Part shown: positions 41,902 to 51,331 of the stretch, in pieces
Layout: every line of letters begins with the position of its first letter
Position numbering within the stretch: position 1 is the first letter of the stretch
Assembly (NCBI GenBank): GCA_007693745.1
Contig: REDA01000039.1
Coordinates: 186,001-250,000, forward strand
Length of the DNA: 64,000 nt
Direction: 5' to 3'
DNA from: Balneolaceae bacterium
GTDB taxonomy: Bacteria > Bacteroidota > Rhodothermia > Balneolales > Balneolaceae
Translations under genes and position numbers: made by a program
The notes under the pieces: model-generated
What the model saw: only the letters and a program-made list of their open reading frames with translations
Database searches by the model: none
Told to the model about the DNA's origin: nothing

Positions 41902-42420
41902 ATGAGTCATAAGACAATCACCATCGAACCCGAATACAGATTTTATTTCTGGTGGTTTTTTTTTGGTTTCTTCCTGGTTCCCGTGTTTGGCATTGGATTG
42001 ATTCTGTTTTGGATTGGGTATCGGAAAAAAGCTGAATTTCATTATGAAATTTCAGACCGGGCGATCACAGTTCGAAATTCAAGCGTCGAAAAACATCTGA
42101 CACTTGCTCACATAACCGATTCTAAAGTCAGGCAGCGATGGATTGACAGGAAGTTGGGAACGGGCACAATAATCCTCTTTTCCGATGAGGATTCTCTGGA
42201 ACTTACAGGTATTGAGAACCCTGAAACCATTTCGGGGCTGATCCTGAAAGCCGCAGCCGCTGAAAGAGACCGTCTGCGCCCAAAACCCAGGCCGAAAGAA
42301 GTTGTACCGGTGCATCCGCCCGGGACACTTGATAAGCTGGATTACCTTACCGGACTCTGGCAGCAGGGTCTTCTTTCTGATGAAGATTATCAGAAGGAAC
42401 GAAAACACTTCGGGAACTGA
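41902..42420 (+). CDS. Membrane PH-domain protein with SHOCT-like C-terminus
   Basis: 172 residues. An N-terminal hydrophobic hairpin spans about 15-40 (FWWFFFGFFLVPVFGIGLILFWIG). A bacterial PH-like domain follows (EFHYEISDRAITVRNS, LTLAHITDSKVRQRWIDRKLGTGTI). The C-terminal LDYLTGLWQQGLLSDEDYQKE matches the short SHOCT motif that often mediates oligomer contacts. No function is known. The next gene follows after 70 bp, most of it a hexamer repeat. Confidence 0.8.
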   Translation: MSHKTITIEPEYRFYFWWFFFGFFLVPVFGIGLILFWIGYRKKAEFHYEISDRAITVRNSSVEKHLTLAHITDSKVRQRWIDRKLGTGTIILFSDEDSLELTGIENPETISGLILKAAAAERDRLRPKPRPKEVVPVHPPGTLDKLDYLTGLWQQGLLSDEDYQKERKHFGN

Positions 42421-42451
42421 AGAAACAGATCACATTCAGTGACAAAAACAA

Positions 42452-42490
42452 CTCAACCTAAACCTTAACCTCAACCTCAACCTAAACCTC
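42452..42490 (+). repeat. Hexanucleotide tandem repeat CTNAAC x6, abutting a start codon
   Basis: Six units of CTNAAC (N = C, A, T, C, C, A) plus CTC run without interruption up to the ATG at 42491. The stretch contains no G, so it is unstructured and has no Shine-Dalgarno site. Changes in copy number would keep any frame but alter leader length. Confidence 0.9.
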
Positions 42491-43294
42491 ATGCGTTACA
42501 TAATCTGTCTTATCCTTTTTATCGGCAACACTTCCCACGTTTTTTCTCAAACTGAAGAAAACACACTCTATCTCAAAGTCGATTATTTTTTCAGTTCATC
42601 TGAGCGGATCGGAGATTATCTGAAGGTAGAACAGGAACTCTGGAAACCGGTCCATCAGGAAAGAGTAAACCGCGGTATTATTCTGGGATGGGGGTTTTAC
42701 TCTCTTTTCGCAGGAGAGCCCAATGCACCCTATAACTACATTGCTGTGAACGTCTTTGATGATTTCGATAAAATCGACTATTTCGGTTTGGGTGATATCG
42801 TGGCTGAAATCTACCCTGAAAAAGATCTCGGATTGTTTTATCAGCAGACACGAGAGACTAGAGAAGTGGTGCGAACTGAGATCTGGAGGGTGGATAAAAC
42901 TCTTTACAAAGAGAGTGGACAGCTTCCGATTGGTAATTACATCACGAAAAATTTCTTTGATGCCCGCGGTGGAAGCGGTGAACATATGGAGATGGAAACA
43001 GGCTTCTGGGCCGGTATCCACAAGGCGAGAATTGACATGGAACTGATACATGGCTGGGCCATGTATTCGCTTTATTACCCCTCCGGAACGGCTGCGCACT
43101 ATACCTACAGTACGGTTGATTTTTATGAACGGCTTGGAGATCTGACAGCTGGCGCAGGTATCGAACTGGCCCGTGTGGCTTATCCCGGACAAGCAGATGA
43201 ACTGCTCAATGAAAACTTTCAGAGAACAGCCGAATCGAGATCACTATTTAAAACAGAGATCTGGAAACTGCTCGATTCTGTCGGATATAAGTAA
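42491..43294 (+). CDS. Secreted protein built of two tandem homologous domains
   Basis: 267 residues with a signal peptide (1-20, ending HVFSQ). The mature protein is an internal duplication: residues 26-139 and 148-261 align along their length, e.g. LGWGFYSLFAGE / HGWAMYSLYYPS, VFDDFDKI / DFYERLGD and RTEIWRVDKTLY / KTEIWKLLDSVGY. Each half of about 114 residues could be a ferredoxin-like alpha+beta barrel, so the pair would mimic a dimer; that is inference. No catalytic residues are recognisable. The start sits right behind a CTNAAC repeat. It is followed by a 207-bp gap. Confidence 0.82.
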   Translation: MRYIICLILFIGNTSHVFSQTEENTLYLKVDYFFSSSERIGDYLKVEQELWKPVHQERVNRGIILGWGFYSLFAGEPNAPYNYIAVNVFDDFDKIDYFGLGDIVAEIYPEKDLGLFYQQTRETREVVRTEIWRVDKTLYKESGQLPIGNYITKNFFDARGGSGEHMEMETGFWAGIHKARIDMELIHGWAMYSLYYPSGTAAHYTYSTVDFYERLGDLTAGAGIELARVAYPGQADELLNENFQRTAESRSLFKTEIWKLLDSVGYK

Positions 43295-43501
43295 GGGTTT
43301 CACTATTATTTGACTTCTTATGTCTGTTTCGGGAACTCTTTTTGACCATTAGAAATATCGGGCTGTCTCTATATTTATTGTACAGCGAATCTGAACGTAT
43401 CATATATCACTTCAGACTGGGATCCACTACGGGCTAACAGATGGTTTTTAAACGCATGAAGTACTTTGAATCGAAAATCTTATCCAACACCTACATCTAT
43501 T

Positions 43502-44746
43502 ATGAAGACTCTTAAACTGGGATTTATCGGTGCCGGCTTTATTGCCCGTTTTCAGGCAGTTGCCATGAAGCAGGTTCGTCATTGTGAACTCACTGCCATT
43601 TTTAATCATACAGGAGCTGAAGAGCTCGCTGATTACGCCAGAAGCAACCGGCTGGGAGAACCTGTGATTTACAACACCGTTGCAGAAATGTGTAACCATT
43701 GTGATGCAATCGCCCTCTTCTCTCCAAATTATACCCGTATCTCAATAATGGAGGAAATTACTGAAGCTGTTATAGCCGGAGCCCCGCTAAAAGGGGTTAT
43801 CTGTGAGAAACCGCTCGGAAGAACGGTTGAGGAAGCTGAAAAGATGGTACAACTGGCGGATAAAGCCGGTCTTCTGACCTCCTATTTTGAAAACCAGCTT
43901 CACATGAATTCCATCAACAATGCCCTCCATCAGCTTCGGCCTCAGCAGGAGGCCATGGGTAATTTCACCCTCGCAAGGAGTACAGAGGAGCACTCCGGTC
44001 CGCACAACGGCTGGTTCTGGGATCCGACACAGCAGGGTGGGGGAGTTCTCTCGGACATGGGATGTCACAGTATTGCCATTGGAAGACATATCCTGACCCC
44101 TGCCGGTAAATCACCAACTTTTCTCGAACCCGTTTCCATGCAGTGCGATACGGCTCTGCTGAAATGGGGACAACCCAAATTCCGAAAAGTACTGATGGAT
44201 AAGTATGGGGTAGATTATACCAAAACACCTGCAGAGGATTTTGCTACCGGTATCGCAACATTCCGTAACCCGGAAACAGGGCAGCATGTGAAAGCCCAGT
44301 TTACTGACTCCTGGATGTATGACAAACAGGGTCTTCGTCTCTGGATGGACGCGCTCGGACCGGGTTATGCAATGGAGGTAAACACCCTGATTTCTCCACT
44401 GGAAATATTTGTGGGCGATGAAGCAGCTGAAAGTGTGGCCGATGCGGAAACAGCACTGGAGAAATCCACAGCCTCCAGAGGGCTTCTTGCCGTGCATCCG
44501 AATGAAGCAGATCTGTATGGATATACAACAGAGATTCAGGATGCGGTTGACAGTTTTCTGCAGGGCAGGAACGCCATGCTCGATTTCCGTTACGGAGCTG
44601 AAATCACCTGGCTGGTTCAGGCCGCCTATTTGGCCGCCGAGCGCAAGGTAACCCTCGACCTGACTGACCCGGCTGTCCGGGAAGAACTAAAGGGCTACCG
44701 TTCTCTGATTTCACAGGGAAGAGGAGCGGAAATTCTCTACCCCTGA
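43502..44746 (+). CDS. Gfo/Idh/MocA family oxidoreductase
   Basis: NAD(P)-dependent sugar or cyclitol dehydrogenase-like protein, 414 residues from ATG 43502 (MKTLKLGFIGAGFIA); the open frame starts 12 codons earlier. The Rossmann motif is GFIGAGFIARF, the catalytic lysine sits in CEKPLG, and the second-domain motif is GGGVLSDMGCHSI with the conserved Asp and His. No signal peptide, so cytosolic. The substrate cannot be set. It stands alone, ending at a bidirectional terminator shared with the convergent amidohydrolase gene. Confidence 0.9.
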   Translation: MKTLKLGFIGAGFIARFQAVAMKQVRHCELTAIFNHTGAEELADYARSNRLGEPVIYNTVAEMCNHCDAIALFSPNYTRISIMEEITEAVIAGAPLKGVICEKPLGRTVEEAEKMVQLADKAGLLTSYFENQLHMNSINNALHQLRPQQEAMGNFTLARSTEEHSGPHNGWFWDPTQQGGGVLSDMGCHSIAIGRHILTPAGKSPTFLEPVSMQCDTALLKWGQPKFRKVLMDKYGVDYTKTPAEDFATGIATFRNPETGQHVKAQFTDSWMYDKQGLRLWMDALGPGYAMEVNTLISPLEIFVGDEAAESVADAETALEKSTASRGLLAVHPNEADLYGYTTEIQDAVDSFLQGRNAMLDFRYGAEITWLVQAAYLAAERKVTLDLTDPAVREELKGYRSLISQGRGAEILYP

Positions 44747-44774
44747 AGCCTCACTGCTTTTCCAACCTGAAATA

Positions 44775-44808
44775 AAACCTGTCTCCGGCAAGTAGAGGCA
44801 GGTTTTTT
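44775..44808. terminator. Bidirectional terminator between convergent genes
   Basis: Stem AAACCTGtCTC / GAGgCAGGTTT with one mismatch and a 9-base loop, with T-runs on both strands (T6 at 44803-44808 on +; TTTTATTT on -). It serves the oxidoreductase and the amidohydrolase; the latter's stop codon overlaps its edge. Confidence 0.75.
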
Positions 44809-46183
44809 ACGGATTCAATATCTCCTGAATCTCCTCAAGCATCTCATCCAGATCAGTACGGCTAAGATAGATTCCCTGAATTATTACCCCTTCGATATAA
44901 CTATTGAATGGTATGCTCTCAAGCGGATTTTCACTCAGCAGCAGTAAGTCTGACCGAAATCCGGGGGCTATCTTTCCTGTTGTCTCCTCTTCCCCAAGAT
45001 ATACCCCTACGTTTACTGTTCCGGTCTTTATGGCCTCCCAGGGTGTGAGCCCCGCTTCGGTAAGCAGTGCCAGTTCCCTGTGTACTGAAAAACCCGGGGG
45101 ATTGAAAATCTGAGGTGCATCAGCACCAAGCAGGAGCCCTGCACCAGCCTGATGCAGGGCATAGGTCATCTCCTTTCTGAGGTTCAGAAAATCACGCGCC
45201 AGATCCGGATTGTACGCCTCGCCGTTTCGTATCAGATTCACATAGTTTGACCAGCCAACTTTCGTCTGTTCAGCGATATACTCCATCCCAGGCCAGTTCA
45301 TCATATCTGCAATTGAATAATCCGGATTGAACACATTCTCAAGGAGTGTGTTGGTAGGAACATTCCAGACGCCCGCAGCCCTTGTCATCTCAGCTGCAAT
45401 CGTCATACGTGATCTTTCTGCATAGGGTGTCAGATCATAGCCAAAGAAGATAATCGGTGGATCTTCACGTTCTGCAGCCTCCCCGGCAAGAAATTCCATA
45501 TACCGATCGAGGTGATCAATGGTGCCCTTTCCGCTGGCGAGGGTGCGTTCCAGCCCAACCCCAATAGAAATATGCCCCGAAAATTCGATGCCGATCCTGT
45601 TTGCTTCCTCTGTAGCTGCTTCAAAGTTTTCGAGTGTGATCCCGGGGTGAAATTTCAGCAGATCATAGCCTGCAGCTGCCTGTTCCCGAACCATCTGCCT
45701 GGTGGTTGCCGGATCCGTAGCACTGTTGCCATTAAAGGAGGGGCCCGAAGTGAAAATTCTCGGACTCATGATTTCACCTTCCCGGGCCATTTCCCTCATT
45801 TCAAGATGCAGTGGATCTCCAAGCATTCCGCGAATCGTGGTAACACCCTGGGACAAATAGAGTCCCAGCGTAGCCTTGACTCTCTCGGTTCCCTGTGATG
45901 CAGGCGGTATGTGGGCATGCATTTCGGCCAGGCCAGGCATCACATACCACTCCCCGCTGATCACTTTTGCGCCCTCGGGAACGTCCGCATTTGCATCGTC
46001 GCCTACCCAAATGATAATCCCGTCTTCAATGATGAGGGTCTGCCCGCTGACAATACCCTGGTTCTCCATTGTCAGAAGATGGACACCCCTGATCACAATT
46101 GAATCTGCATATAACAGGTGAACCGACGAGGTGAATAGAAGCAGTGCAGAAGTAAAAAAAACGGATATCAGTCTTGAATTCAT
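44807..46183 (-). CDS. Secreted amidohydrolase-superfamily metal hydrolase
   Basis: 458 residues with a signal peptide (1-26, LLLFTSSVHLLYADS). The amidohydrolase metal site is complete: H89-x-H91 in EMHAHI, bridging lysine K177 in LLKFHPG, H204 in SGHISIG, H224 in IDHLDRY and D355 in LLLGADAP. The N- and C-terminal beta-sandwich typical of imidazolonepropionase/prolidase-like members is present (GIIIWVGD, GKIAPGFRSDLLLL). It probably acts in the periplasm on peptides or ring amides, but the substrate is unknown. Confidence 0.92.
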   Translation of the reverse strand: MNSRLISVFFTSALLLFTSSVHLLYADSIVIRGVHLLTMENQGIVSGQTLIIEDGIIIWVGDDANADVPEGAKVISGEWYVMPGLAEMHAHIPPASQGTERVKATLGLYLSQGVTTIRGMLGDPLHLEMREMAREGEIMSPRIFTSGPSFNGNSATDPATTRQMVREQAAAGYDLLKFHPGITLENFEAATEEANRIGIEFSGHISIGVGLERTLASGKGTIDHLDRYMEFLAGEAAEREDPPIIFFGYDLTPYAERSRMTIAAEMTRAAGVWNVPTNTLLENVFNPDYSIADMMNWPGMEYIAEQTKVGWSNYVNLIRNGEAYNPDLARDFLNLRKEMTYALHQAGAGLLLGADAPQIFNPPGFSVHRELALLTEAGLTPWEAIKTGTVNVGVYLGEEETTGKIAPGFRSDLLLLSENPLESIPFNSYIEGVIIQGIYLSRTDLDEMLEEIQEILNP

Positions 46184-46291
46184 GATCAGTCACCTTTGAA
46201 TTTTCTGTTGTAAACACCCACCAACTTCTTCCTTAAAAAAAAGAAAATCTGTTCTGAAAAAAGTACTCAACGAGATTCAATGAAAAAAGAA

Positions 46292-47464
46292 CTACTCATT
46301 TTTTTCTGATTCCCCGGATGAGCGATTTAAAATCGGTAATTTAATAGTCTCTGCTGCTTTTTCCCCTGCCTCTCTGATCTTTCTGGCAAGAGCACTGCGC
46401 TGTTCACTTTTCTCCCCTTCGATACGCCCCAACAGATACCCATAGTGATTCAGTGAGTCCACTTCATCAAATATTACTTTCAAAATTGCACCGATAGGGA
46501 TAAAAAGGATCATCCCCACCAGTCCCCAGATCTGAGCTCCTACAAACAGAAAAAGCAGTGTCACCAAAGCATTCATGCTCACCTGACTCCCTACAATCGT
46601 AGGGGTAAAAAGATTACTCTCGAAAAGCTGAATAACATAAAATCCCAGCATGATGATAAGCGGATAGATCAGCGAGTCCATCGTGATCAGGGAATAGAGA
46701 ATGGGTAAAATGGATCCCATGATAGGACCTATAAACGGAATGACATTCAGCATTGCCGCAAAAACACCGAAAAAGATAGCGTGTTCCACCCCTATAATCA
46801 GCAACATGGTTGAATTCAGGATAGCAAGGATCAGAATCACCATTAAAATACCCGTTATATACTTCTGTACGAGTGTTTTTACCCTGTTTAAAATATTCTG
46901 AATCTTTTTCAGGTTGCCCTCTTCTCCCCTTCCAAACGCCTGAAGCGCAAAATTTTTCAGGAGATCACGGAATAAAAGGATCAGATACATAAACACCGGA
47001 ACCAAAAAAACCGAGGTAATTGTGGAAGCGGCTCCGGTAAGTCCGCGGGTCAAAGCCGATGCATTGTCACGTACATAATCAAAAAAAGCGGAGGCGAGTC
47101 TGTCCACATTAACATCGCCTTCAACCGCAAACCAGGTACTCAGAAAGGAGTTCATGGAATCCAAAAGGTCATCCAGGCGCTGGGCGAACATATCCAGATC
47201 CTGGGCAAAGGAAATCACCTGGCGATAGAAGAAAAACCCGATGATCACAATAAATAAAATCGCCAGCAAAATAGCTGCCAGAGAAGAAAGAAACCGGGGT
47301 ATCCTGAACTTTTCTAGCCAGCCGCTGAATGGGGATAGCAGTATGGCAAAGAAAAGGGCGAACAGAAGCGGCACCAAAATCGCTTTGGCAACCACCATGA
47401 GATAGACGGTCAGTAGAAGTGCCGCAAGTGCGAATGTATATTTTACATACCACTTTTCTGCCAT
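46292..47464 (-). CDS. AI-2E family transporter
   Basis: Integral membrane protein, 390 residues, of the AI-2E/PerM-YdiK family with about eight helices in the usual spread: N-terminal pair (12-45), helix at 65-85, and a C-terminal set with the family motif NVIPFIGPIMGSILPILYSL. A charged cytosolic tail follows. ATG 47464 is the start; the frame also opens at a TTG two codons earlier that overlaps the serA stop. It follows serA by 2 bp and is last in the purF-engB-serA unit. Family members move varied solutes, so signal transport is not implied. Confidence 0.9.
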   Translation of the reverse strand: MAEKWYVKYTFALAALLLTVYLMVVAKAILVPLLFALFFAILLSPFSGWLEKFRIPRFLSSLAAILLAILFIVIIGFFFYRQVISFAQDLDMFAQRLDDLLDSMNSFLSTWFAVEGDVNVDRLASAFFDYVRDNASALTRGLTGAASTITSVFLVPVFMYLILLFRDLLKNFALQAFGRGEEGNLKKIQNILNRVKTLVQKYITGILMVILILAILNSTMLLIIGVEHAIFFGVFAAMLNVIPFIGPIMGSILPILYSLITMDSLIYPLIIMLGFYVIQLFESNLFTPTIVGSQVSMNALVTLLFLFVGAQIWGLVGMILFIPIGAILKVIFDEVDSLNHYGYLLGRIEGEKSEQRSALARKIREAGEKAAETIKLPILNRSSGESEKNE

Positions 47465-47466
47465 GA

Positions 47467-49056
47467 TCAACTCAACGAAATATATTTGACACCATGAACA
47501 CCTTCGATTCCCTGTATCTGTTTCACTTCATCCGAAGTCAGCTTCTTGTCAATAACCACGGCTGTGATGGCATTGGAACCCTTGCCTTCCCGACCCAGGC
47601 TCAGCGCACCGATGTTGATATTCTGTGATGCCAGTTTACCGGCTACAGCAGCAAGCATACCTGGCTTGTCGATGTTCTGATACATCAGAATATCCCCCTC
47701 AAGACGGAGCTCAATACCAAATCCGTCAATTTCAACGATGCGGTAATCGCCCGGACCGAACACGGCTGCTGAAATCTGTTTATACTGGGAAGCATCACCG
47801 ATTTTCACTGTAATCAGATCCTGATAGTTTTTATCGTCACTCTTTTTGGTCTCACTGATACTGAAGCCCCGCTCAATCGCATAATGCCGTGCATTGATCA
47901 GATTCACGGAATCGTCCACATACTGTGTAAGCATTCCCTTGAGAATAGCATCACTCAGAACCTCGGAATAGCCTGTGCAGATTCCGGTATATTCAAATGA
48001 GAATGAAGTCGAGTTGACCGGCATGATCTGACCGGATACCCGGCCGAGTTTCTCCGCAAGTTCGACATATGGCTGAACCTCGTCATTGGTTAGCAGAGAA
48101 ATCGATTTTCCATTAATACTTCCTTTATATCCCTTGTTTTCGAGTGCATCAGAGATCTGATGCGCAATCTGAACAGCCACTTTTTCCTGTGCCTCATCTG
48201 TGGACGCACCGAGGTGGGGTGTACAGATAATGGATGGATGACGAAGCATTTGGTAAAGTTCCTCTGTTGGCGGTTCCGTCGTATAAACATCCAGTGCGGC
48301 AGAAGCAACCACACCCCGTTCGATCAGCGGAATCAGATCCTCTTCCCTGAAGATACCTCCCCGGGCACAGTTGACCAAACGAACCCCCGGCTTCAGCAGA
48401 GCTGCATTTTCAAGTGATATCAGATTGCGTGTCTTTTCGGTAAGGGGTGTGTGAACTGTAATAAAATCCGCCTCCCCCAGAAGCCCCTTCAATTCCCTGA
48501 GCTCAGCACCGATACGTTTTGCCTGCTCCTGTGTCGTAAACGGATCGTAGGCGATAATTTCCATGCCGAATGCTTTCATACGGGACGCTACTTCCGAACC
48601 GATTTTTCCTAATCCGACGATACCGAGCACCTTCCCGTGCACCTCCGTTCCCATAAATTTTTTCCGGTCCCATCCACCCGACTTTACTCTGCCCACAGCC
48701 TCCGGAATATTCCTTGCAAGAGACAGAATCAGCCCACATGTATGCTCCGCTGTAGAGATCGTATTCCCATCCGGGGTATTCATCACCAGTACCCCCTGAC
48801 GCGTAGCGGCATCAATATCTATATTATCCACACCGACTCCGGCCCTGCCAATCACTTTCAGGTCTCCGGCATGCCGGATCAGTTCTTCGTCAAATGTTGT
48901 GGCACTCCGCACAACAACCGCCTGATAATTTGCGAGAATTGTTTTCAGCTCATTCAGGCTCAGCTTCTCAGGCTGGTCAGCAATTATTCCCCTGCTTTCA
49001 AAAATATCAGCACAAACAGAATCCACATTATCCAGTAAGAGAACTTTAAAAGGCAT
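47467..49056 (-). CDS. serA: D-3-phosphoglycerate dehydrogenase
   Basis: First committed enzyme of serine synthesis. At 529 residues it is the long form: catalytic/NAD domain with VIGRAGVGVDNIDIDAA, the Rossmann loop GIVGLGKIGSEVA, catalytic Arg in NCARGGI and His in TPHLGAST, then the intervening ASB domain and a C-terminal ACT domain (DIEGVHGVKYISLS end, KPGMLAAVAGKLA). The ACT domain suggests serine feedback. It lies 48 bp after engB and 2 bp before the AI-2E gene. Confidence 0.97.
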   Translation of the reverse strand: MPFKVLLLDNVDSVCADIFESRGIIADQPEKLSLNELKTILANYQAVVVRSATTFDEELIRHAGDLKVIGRAGVGVDNIDIDAATRQGVLVMNTPDGNTISTAEHTCGLILSLARNIPEAVGRVKSGGWDRKKFMGTEVHGKVLGIVGLGKIGSEVASRMKAFGMEIIAYDPFTTQEQAKRIGAELRELKGLLGEADFITVHTPLTEKTRNLISLENAALLKPGVRLVNCARGGIFREEDLIPLIERGVVASAALDVYTTEPPTEELYQMLRHPSIICTPHLGASTDEAQEKVAVQIAHQISDALENKGYKGSINGKSISLLTNDEVQPYVELAEKLGRVSGQIMPVNSTSFSFEYTGICTGYSEVLSDAILKGMLTQYVDDSVNLINARHYAIERGFSISETKKSDDKNYQDLITVKIGDASQYKQISAAVFGPGDYRIVEIDGFGIELRLEGDILMYQNIDKPGMLAAVAGKLASQNINIGALSLGREGKGSNAITAVVIDKKLTSDEVKQIQGIEGVHGVKYISLS

Positions 49057-49104
49057 AGTCTTGAAACGGTCTTTATTATTTCAGATTCATGTTCTGATTC
49101 GTCA

Positions 49105-49695
49105 TCAGGACAAGTAAAAATCAGTGATTAGTAGTTGCAGATCTTCGATGCCCGATCCGCTGTCAGCTGAACAGCTTACAAGAGGTACATCGATATTCAT
49201 CTCTTTCAGCGTCTTTCTGACAATACTTTTCGACTGTCCAAGTTTATTGGCAGACAATTTGTCCGATTTGGTCATCAGCACTGCAAACGGTTTTTCATTC
49301 GATGCCATCCAGTAAAAAAATTCTTCATCAAGAGATGTCGGAGGATGCCGTGAATCGATCAGATGAAAGATCAGTCTGAGGGAATTTCTGTTGAGCAGAT
49401 AGTTCTGGATATCTCTGCCCCAGCGATCACGTTCTTTCTTCGGAACCCTTGCAAACCCGAATCCCGGCAAATCCACAAAATAACAGATCCCGTCTATTTC
49501 GTAGTAATTCATCTGCTGGGTCTTTCCGGGGGTATTACTGGTTTTAGCAAGCTTTTTCTTGTTTGTAATCCTGTTGATCAAAGATGACTTGCCAACATTG
49601 GATCGTCCGGCAAAACAGAACTCGGGATGTGATTCCGGCGGACACTCTTTAAGCGAGGGCGCTGAGGTGATAAATCTGGCTGTCTGGAATTCCAT
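49105..49695 (-). CDS. engB: Ribosome biogenesis GTPase EngB/YihA (YsxC)
   Basis: Small GTPase needed for large-subunit assembly, 196 residues. G1 GRSNVGKSS (30-38), G2 region NTPGKTQQ, G3 DLPGFG, G4 TKSD and the G5 SCSA stretch are all intact. Its ATG overlaps the purF stop by one base (TGATG), so the two are translationally coupled. Confidence 0.97.
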   Translation of the reverse strand: MEFQTARFITSAPSLKECPPESHPEFCFAGRSNVGKSSLINRITNKKKLAKTSNTPGKTQQMNYYEIDGICYFVDLPGFGFARVPKKERDRWGRDIQNYLLNRNSLRLIFHLIDSRHPPTSLDEEFFYWMASNEKPFAVLMTKSDKLSANKLGQSKSIVRKTLKEMNIDVPLVSCSADSGSGIEDLQLLITDFYLS

Positions 49696-51197
49696 CAGAC
49701 GATTTCGTTTTCTTCCTTCTCAACGCCAAAGTGCACGGGAACCGGATACTCCCCGGTAAAGCAGGCCGTACAGTATGAATGAGGCGAACTGTTCGCCTCC
49801 CTCACTGCATTCACGAGCCCGGAGGAGGAGAGATAGCGTACACTATCCACACCGATCTCCTTCGCTATTTCGTCGAGATTGCTGTTGAACCGATTGGCAA
49901 TAAGCTCTTCTGTGCTTGGAAAATCCATCCCGTAGAAACAGGGATGCGTAATGGGCGGCGAACTCACCAGAAAATGAATCTCCAGCGGATTGGCTTCCCG
50001 AATCATATCCACCAGATAGCGCGAGGTTGTTCCCCGAACAATGGAATCATCCACAATGATTACCGACCGCCCTTCAATAACTCCTCTTACAATATTAAAC
50101 TTTGTGCGCACTTTCTGATCTCTGGACTTCTGGCCCGGAGAGATAAAGGTTCTGCCCACATAATGATTTCGGATCAGACCAATATCATATTTGCAGTCAA
50201 AACCGGCCTTGTTGCTCTCATGAACATATCCAATCGCCGCTGTATTGCTTGAGTCGGGCACAGAAATCACGATAGGGCGCTTATCGTGATCAGGGTATTG
50301 AATTACCTGATCCAGCGGGTGCTCCTTGGCAAGTTCTTTTCCGAGATTACGGCGTATTTTATCAACATTTTCACCAAAAATACGGCTGTCAGGGCGCGAA
50401 AAATAGACATATTCGAAGATGCACTGACTGGTCTCAGAGCCGGCTTTTCTCTCCATAAAGAAAGATTCCGGCTCTCCTCCCTCAACGGCCTTTTTGTCGA
50501 TAACTATCACTTCGCCAGGCTCCACATCCCGGATATATTCTGCATTGATAATATCAAAAGCACATGTCTCACTGGCAACCGTATATGCGCCATCTATCCG
50601 CCCCAGCGCCAGTGGCCTGAACCCGTTCGGATCCCGAACCGCAATAAGCTTGTCATCCGTCAGAATCACAAGACAGTATGCACCTTCAATCATGGAGAGT
50701 GCTTCAAGCACCTGGTCGATCTGATTCTCCTTGCGACTGTGCGATATCAAATGCAAAATCAGCTCTGTATCAGATGTACTTTGAAACAGAACTCCCTCAT
50801 CCCTGAAGCGCTCACGCAGCAGACGTGCATTGGATAAATTTCCATTATGCCCGATAGCCAGATTCCCGTGACGGTAGTGAACACGAAAAGGCTGAATATT
50901 TGCAGGATTTCGGGAAGAACCCGAGGTAGAATAGCGGTTATGGCCAATAGCCATCTTTCCTTTCAGATCCTTCTTGATGATATCAGGATCCTCGAATACC
51001 GACAGGACCAAACCAAAATCCCTGTGCATCGGCATGATGTACCGCCCCTTTTTCTCATCATAATAACTGGTCACAATCCCGGCCGATTCCTGCCCCCTGT
51101 GCTGCAGTGCATGAAGTCCATAGTAAGTTAGAAGTGCAGCCTCCGGGTGGTTAAACACCCCGAAAATTCCACAGTAGTCTCTGGGCTTGTCTGACAT
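49695..51197 (-). CDS. purF: Amidophosphoribosyltransferase
   Basis: First committed step of purine synthesis: PRPP plus glutamine gives phosphoribosylamine. The 500 residues start with an eight-residue propeptide before nucleophile C9 (DYCGIFGVF), which must be removed. The glutaminase half has HRGQESAG and the class II Ntn fold; the phosphoribosyltransferase half has the PRPP loop VIIVDDSIVRGTTS. No cluster of iron-sulfur cysteines is evident before the PRT part. It heads the purF-engB-serA-AI-2E run. purA lies elsewhere in the window (28 kb). Confidence 0.97.
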   Translation of the reverse strand: MSDKPRDYCGIFGVFNHPEAALLTYYGLHALQHRGQESAGIVTSYYDEKKGRYIMPMHRDFGLVLSVFEDPDIIKKDLKGKMAIGHNRYSTSGSSRNPANIQPFRVHYRHGNLAIGHNGNLSNARLLRERFRDEGVLFQSTSDTELILHLISHSRKENQIDQVLEALSMIEGAYCLVILTDDKLIAVRDPNGFRPLALGRIDGAYTVASETCAFDIINAEYIRDVEPGEVIVIDKKAVEGGEPESFFMERKAGSETSQCIFEYVYFSRPDSRIFGENVDKIRRNLGKELAKEHPLDQVIQYPDHDKRPIVISVPDSSNTAAIGYVHESNKAGFDCKYDIGLIRNHYVGRTFISPGQKSRDQKVRTKFNIVRGVIEGRSVIIVDDSIVRGTTSRYLVDMIREANPLEIHFLVSSPPITHPCFYGMDFPSTEELIANRFNSNLDEIAKEIGVDSVRYLSSSGLVNAVREANSSPHSYCTACFTGEYPVPVHFGVEKEENEIV

Positions 51198-51331
51198 AGT
51201 TTATGTTTGCCTGAATGTAAGGCTTAAAGATAGGAAATCAAGCTCAAACTATCAGTCTGCATATTTCTTTTTTTCAGAAGCAGAACTCTGAATTTACAGT
51301 AATGTTTTACACATTTGTGTATTTTGTAAAA

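Noticed and set aside
42491-43294. NIPSNAP or ABM-domain assignment of the duplicated protein
   Set aside because: The alpha+beta pattern is compatible, but no diagnostic motif is visible, so it is left as unknown.
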